Below are positions 51,284 to 55,120 of a DNA stretch of 55,120 bases, one piece after another. A program made the position numbers and the translations under genes. A model generated the notes under the pieces. The model did not search any database. It was not told the DNA's origin and was given only the letters and a program-made list of their open reading frames with translations. How positions within the stretch are numbered: the stretch's first letter is position 1; every line of letters starts with the position of its first letter. The stretch spans positions 1 to 55,120 of the forward strand of contig CAMYVX010000007.1 of the NCBI GenBank assembly GCA_947302535.1. The letters run 5' to 3'. The DNA comes from an uncultured Caryophanales bacterium. Its GTDB lineage: Bacteria > Bacillota_I > Bacilli_A > RFN20 > CAG-826.

Positions 51284-53215
51284 ATGAAAAAAAGTAAACT
51301 ATCAATTAGTCTAGTTGCTTCGTTCGTTGCCGCCTTGGGAATGTCCTCATGTTCAAGTGTTAAATCCAGCGATACAAGTATCTTATCTTTCAAAGGATAT
51401 GATGGAGCCACATATGATATTGTGACTGACGACATGTATGCTGAATATCAAACCACTGACAACATCACCAAGTTCTATGACCAAATCTTAGAAGTCATGA
51501 TCCGTAACGAATTCAGTAAAGATGATAGTGATCTCGCTAAGAAGAAATCTTATGCCACTATCAAACAAGAAGCCGAAGACAGAGTTAGTGATGAAAAACA
51601 AAAGGCTGAAGACAGCAGCGAATCCTACAAAACAGCCTGGAATAATATCTTGGAATCATATGGTGTTGAATCCGAGAAAGAATTATTAGAACACTTCATT
51701 TATGAAGGTGAAAAAGAAGCTGCTGAAGATTGGTATTATGAAGCCAACAAAGATAACTTAACCAAAGAATATATTGGTGTTACCGATGAAGGCAAAGCTT
51801 ACGAAGTTTCCGAAGATGATTATATCGGTGGAAAAATCAATAGCAAAATGCCATATCACATCCGTCACATTTTAGTTAATACCTCTGGAAGTGGTAGCGA
51901 ATACAGTGTTGATACCATTTCTGAAGATAACGCTAAAAAGTTATCCCGTGTTGCTATTCGTTTAGCAGGCGGCAAAGAAACATTTGGTGATGTTGCCAAA
52001 GCTGAATCCGATGATGGCAGTGCCTCTAAATTCGGTGATGTCGGCATTATGACAAACAGTGTTTCTGATGATGGAAAATTACAAATGGTCAATGAGTTCC
52101 AACTCGGTATCTATGCATTTGATACTATGTTTGGTGCGAATAAAGACGTCAAAACCGAAGATTCCAAAGGAAACGATGTTGTTAGAGATTCTTTAGGTAT
52201 TTCTACAGTAGTTTCTAACTTTGTTAAATCCAGTGCCTTTGCTCCAGCAGATGACAAATCTGGCACAAGCATTGCTGGCTTAACCAGAGTTCCTTATTCT
52301 GTCTTTGAAGATTTAGCGGATTACGCTGAAACCGAAGAAGATGAAGCTGGTTATGACGTTTCTGATGGTAAAGAACAAATCTTCCCAAGAAATATTCTTT
52401 GGAATAAATACTTAAACCGTCACAACCCATTTATTATCACTGATAATAAGAGAGTTTCCGAGACCACAATCGTGAAGAACCAAACCTCCGCTGATTACGA
52501 AGGTTACATTGCTTCTGGTTCCTTAACTGTTGGCCCAAGATTTGTTTCCGCTAAAGAATTAGGAATTATTGGCTCTAGCGCTACTGATTTCAAAGTCTTA
52601 TGCGATGAAAACAAAAACCCAATCATTGGTGTTCGTTCCACTTACGGAATCCATTTAATGATTATCCAAAAATCCGTTTTAGACTTTAACAAAGGTGAAG
52701 GCGATGATGTGTCCTTAGAAGAATACTACACCACATACGTTCCAAGTGACTCCGACTTCCCAAAATATGACAAGTCTTCTAGCAAGGCTGGTCAAAACAA
52801 AGCCACATATGTGAATTATATGAATACATCTACATCTGATTACAGATCTCGTTCCGACGAATTAAAAGATGCAATTAAGAGCTATGATTCCACATATGAA
52901 TATCGTTTATATGAAGTTCTTTATAAGATGAACAAGAACAGCTTCGACTTAACCGATGCTGGTAAAGAACTTATCGATAATATCGATAACTACATCGAAG
53001 TTCAAAGAACTGACAAACTCTATAAACAAGCGTCTGGTATGGAAAGAGTTTGGGATACCTTCTTAGAATTAATCGAAGCCCAAAACACCACACGTCAAAA
53101 TGCTAAACGTCGTATTCCCGAAGGATGTATCGTCGGTTTCAAAGACAGCGATTTCTTAAAGGATAACGAAGAAGAATACAAGGAAGGAGGAACATGTTAC
53201 TATGGCAAAAAATAA
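51284..53215 (+). CDS. PrsA-like lipoprotein with a parvulin (PpiC) domain interrupted by an insertion
   Basis: 643 residues. Signal peptide with lipobox MSSC, Cys23. Residues about 40-185 form the SurA/PrsA-like chaperone region (helical, charged). The parvulin begins at YHIRHILVNT (191-200) and continues with FGDVAKAESDDGSASKFGDVG (234-254) and MVNEFQLGIYAFD (268-280). The closing strand YGIHLMIIQKS appears only at 454-464, so about 150 extra residues seem to sit inside the domain. The C-terminus is helical. It probably folds secreted proteins at the outer membrane face. It is rich in C-ending codons, unlike its neighbours, suggesting high expression. It overlaps the next gene by 14 nt. Confidence 0.85.
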   Translation: MKKSKLSISLVASFVAALGMSSCSSVKSSDTSILSFKGYDGATYDIVTDDMYAEYQTTDNITKFYDQILEVMIRNEFSKDDSDLAKKKSYATIKQEAEDRVSDEKQKAEDSSESYKTAWNNILESYGVESEKELLEHFIYEGEKEAAEDWYYEANKDNLTKEYIGVTDEGKAYEVSEDDYIGGKINSKMPYHIRHILVNTSGSGSEYSVDTISEDNAKKLSRVAIRLAGGKETFGDVAKAESDDGSASKFGDVGIMTNSVSDDGKLQMVNEFQLGIYAFDTMFGANKDVKTEDSKGNDVVRDSLGISTVVSNFVKSSAFAPADDKSGTSIAGLTRVPYSVFEDLADYAETEEDEAGYDVSDGKEQIFPRNILWNKYLNRHNPFIITDNKRVSETTIVKNQTSADYEGYIASGSLTVGPRFVSAKELGIIGSSATDFKVLCDENKNPIIGVRSTYGIHLMIIQKSVLDFNKGEGDDVSLEEYYTTYVPSDSDFPKYDKSSSKAGQNKATYVNYMNTSTSDYRSRSDELKDAIKSYDSTYEYRLYEVLYKMNKNSFDLTDAGKELIDNIDNYIEVQRTDKLYKQASGMERVWDTFLELIEAQNTTRQNAKRRIPEGCIVGFKDSDFLKDNEEEYKEGGTCYYGKK

Positions 53216-55040
53216 AAGAATAAGCAAAATTTGTTTATTATCTCTCCTTACATTATTTGGTGTTACTGCTTGTGGTAGCGATGATGTCATTGCCAAACCA
53301 AGTAATTATGATGATCCAATTCTTAAAACAACAGAGGACATCTATAACAACTCCATGGAAACCATCTACGATGCCATTCGTAATGGTGAATTAGCAGAAG
53401 ACGTTTTAAATAAGGTCTTATATCAATATGCTATATCTGCCTTTGGTAGATATAACAACTACATTCCTAAATTAGCTGGCGGTAGCGATGATGTCAACAT
53501 CACCTTAAAAGCCGCTGCTAGTGATATCGAAATCAATCCTAGCAACCCAACAGTCGCTAAGAAATTTATCGAAGCCCACGAAGCTTATTGGTCCAAAGAT
53601 AACGATGGCAATCGTGTCAATGATGGCCGTGAATTAGCTCGTGTCAGCGCTAAATGGGAAACCATTGAAAAACGTATTGCTGAAAAACTTTACAGCGATA
53701 TTGGCTCTTCCTCATTTGCCTATCGTAATAAATTTGATGAAAGTAAGTACTACATGTCTTTAGTCAAAGACTTAAAGAACGTTGTTGATTATTCTGATGT
53801 TAAAACTTACGAACCACAAATCATCAACCCAGATGTCGATAAATACGATATCTTTACAGCTACCGGTTTCTTACACCGTGATAACTATCAATCCAACTAT
53901 GACATCCTTACCAAAGTTGAAGATAGTTCTAAGGTTGAAAAATACGATGCGACTTATGTCGAAGATGAAATTGTTCCAGCTATTTATCGTACATTATTAA
54001 CAGAACAATACTTATTTGAAGAAACATATAACACACTTGGACGTTCATACGCCCGTGCAATTAATGTTATTTCCTTAACAAAGAATAGCAATTATCCAAC
54101 ATCCGCTGAATATTTAATGAGAGAGTTTGTTGGTGAAAAAGTTATCTCTGCTGCTCCAAATGCTGCCAAGATTGCTAAAAGCACTAATAAAGTTGATATT
54201 GACGACTTCAATATGATCTCCAATATCTTCAAAGGTGTTGGCTTAGCCTCATCCACCGATGAAACAGTAAAAGCTATTAGAGATAGCTTAGTTGCTGATA
54301 AAGCTATTGTTAAAGACACTGTTGAAGGCGAAGATTATTACAAAGGTACCGAATATGGTGAAATGATGGAAGATTATTCCAAAATCAAAGATGATCCAGT
54401 CTTAACTGATACATCTATTGAAAGCGAATTCACCGGAAGTGGTTCCTACACCAAAGAAGTTGGTAAAGAAATCAAAACTGATGACGTTAGATTAAAGAAT
54501 CACGTCACTAAGGGATGGTTCATTAAAGGTGGAGACTTAAGTGTTTCTGAAGAAATCAAAACCCGCTTATTCTCTGTCAGTGTAGCTGCTGCCTTAAATA
54601 CTGATGATAGCAATGATCGTTGGTATCGTGATGGCGATCTTTGGAAGTATGATAGCAGCCGTGACTTCAATAAATATGTCGCGCGTATCAATGGTTCATA
54701 TTTCTTAAAAGTTGAAACCACAGAAGCTCACGATGAAACTGATCCAATCGCTTCTGCAAAGGATATCTTATTCTCCGATGGCGGAACTTACTATGTTGTC
54801 CAAATCTTAGAAGCTGCTAATACTGCTAAACTCTCTAAGACCAACGAAAATAACTACGCTCATATCTATGATGACGAAGTTATGGAAAGTTACGTCAACG
54901 AAATCGCTAAAGTTATCTCTAGCGGTGACACATACGAATCCTTAGCAAAGAAATACTGGTTAAGTAAAATGGATATCGTTTATCACGATACCGTCATCTA
55001 CGATTACTTCAAAGAAAACTTCCCAGAATTATTCGACTAA
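53202..55040 (+). CDS. Large lipoprotein, possibly a divergent PrsA relative
   Basis: 612 residues. Signal peptide MAKNKRISKICLLSLLTLF with lipobox VTAC, Cys24. AAGGAGG lies upstream, 11 nt before the ATG. The early helix ELAEDVLNKVLYQYAIS resembles the SurA/PrsA N-terminal pattern of the preceding protein. WFIKGGDLSVSEEIKTRLF and GTYYVVQIL could be remnants of a parvulin domain, but HIRHILV is missing. It is co-transcribed with and overlaps the PrsA-like gene. It may be a partner subunit or non-catalytic chaperone; I am unsure. It uses the same C-ending codon bias. Confidence 0.8.
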   Translation: MAKNKRISKICLLSLLTLFGVTACGSDDVIAKPSNYDDPILKTTEDIYNNSMETIYDAIRNGELAEDVLNKVLYQYAISAFGRYNNYIPKLAGGSDDVNITLKAAASDIEINPSNPTVAKKFIEAHEAYWSKDNDGNRVNDGRELARVSAKWETIEKRIAEKLYSDIGSSSFAYRNKFDESKYYMSLVKDLKNVVDYSDVKTYEPQIINPDVDKYDIFTATGFLHRDNYQSNYDILTKVEDSSKVEKYDATYVEDEIVPAIYRTLLTEQYLFEETYNTLGRSYARAINVISLTKNSNYPTSAEYLMREFVGEKVISAAPNAAKIAKSTNKVDIDDFNMISNIFKGVGLASSTDETVKAIRDSLVADKAIVKDTVEGEDYYKGTEYGEMMEDYSKIKDDPVLTDTSIESEFTGSGSYTKEVGKEIKTDDVRLKNHVTKGWFIKGGDLSVSEEIKTRLFSVSVAAALNTDDSNDRWYRDGDLWKYDSSRDFNKYVARINGSYFLKVETTEAHDETDPIASAKDILFSDGGTYYVVQILEAANTAKLSKTNENNYAHIYDDEVMESYVNEIAKVISSGDTYESLAKKYWLSKMDIVYHDTVIYDYFKENFPELFD

Positions 55041-55079
55041 TAAAAACTATAAAAAGAGGCTCACATGGAGTGCTAGGAT

Positions 55080-55119
55080 AAAAGTGGACAAGGGCAAAAA
55101 AGCCCCATCCACTTTTTTC
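55080..55119 (+). terminator. Terminator of the lipoprotein operon
   Basis: AAAAGTGGA/TCCACTTTT with an inner GGGC/GCCC stem is followed by TTTTTT-C-T at the window end. Confidence 0.9.
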
Positions 55120-55120
55120 T

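Noticed and set aside
55041-55080. Small gene after the second lipoprotein
   Set aside because: An SD-like AGAGG and an ATG are present, but the frame stops after three codons.
1-55120. Mycoplasma-type code (TGA as tryptophan)
   Set aside because: Several genes end in TGA at sensible positions and tryptophans are encoded by TGG.
1-55120. CRISPR array, insertion sequence, prophage or integron
   Set aside because: No spaced direct repeats, transposase, integrase or phage structural genes were seen on either strand.

Overview
The window comes from an AT-rich, low-GC Gram-positive (Bacillota, Bacilli-like) chromosome. TGA is used as a stop (for example the genes ending at 1972 and 34544) and tryptophan is TGG, so this is not the Mycoplasma code. 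Gene content (L-lactate dehydrogenase, flavo-diiron protein plus rubredoxins, formate-tetrahydrofolate ligase, SUF Fe-S assembly with SufU, MEP-pathway IspF, RecU, DnaD, GpsB, RNase Y, YmdB, RicA, RNA polymerase delta) fits a small-genome fermentative anaerobe, perhaps a gut relative of Erysipelotrichales/RF39-type Bacilli. That taxonomic guess is inference. I see no prophage, insertion sequence, CRISPR array or obvious horizontally acquired island.

Layout. 1-4.7 kb (+): end of a tRNA-Leu, then a lipid-related operon (diacylglycerol kinase family, PlsC-type acyltransferase, choline-kinase-like protein, unknown two-TM protein). Its terminator lies inside the convergent ldh gene. 4.7-12.1 kb (-): a redox block with a GlpA-like glycerol-3-phosphate dehydrogenase, a partner flavoprotein, a DUF1667 protein, a four-module flavo-diiron protein and a free rubredoxin, followed by gpsA, a VanZ-like protein and ldh. 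12.2-13.5 kb (+): LicD, Nfu, tRNA-Gln(CUG). 13.5-19 kb (-): ychF-ispF, then argS-rpoE-nrnA-cysQ-like. 19-24 kb (-): two large coupled ABC ATPase/FtsX permease fusions behind a hairpin that buries the ribosome-binding site. 24-33 kb (-): pgsA, cinA, recA, rny, ymdB, miaB, ricA, miaA and fhs, with a long structured rny leader. 33-37 kb: RNase P RNA, gpsB, a DEDDh exonuclease and recU (+), then nth, dnaD and a very short CCA-enzyme gene (-). 37-41 kb (-): a lipoprotein, HU, der, cmk and a small membrane protein. 41-51 kb: a ferredoxin (+), a riboflavin ECF transporter gene under an FMN riboswitch, and a continuous minus-strand run sufC-sufD-sufS-sufU-sufB-mnmG-rsmG-parA-parB. 51-55 kb (+): a PrsA-like parvulin lipoprotein and a second large lipoprotein, then a terminator at the window end.

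How it fits together. mnmG-rsmG-parA-parB is the classic origin-proximal arrangement, here fused to the SUF operon. A near-consensus parS site covers the parA ribosome-binding site. The redox block couples triose/glycerol-phosphate metabolism to probable O2 (or NO) detoxification. RNA processing (RNase Y, YmdB, RNase P, MiaA/MiaB/MnmG) is heavily represented.

The most unusual signals are: (1) repeated placement of a TATAAT box exactly 6-7 nt before ATG with no Shine-Dalgarno, predicting leaderless mRNAs for gpsA, glpA-like, miaA and cca; (2) a ParB with altered CTP-binding motifs; (3) a CCA enzyme of about half length; (4) a parvulin domain apparently split by a long insertion; (5) terminator/SD hairpins of the same design upstream of the ABC pair and ribU; and (6) an unexplained GC-rich foldable element between the suf and prsA-like promoters.
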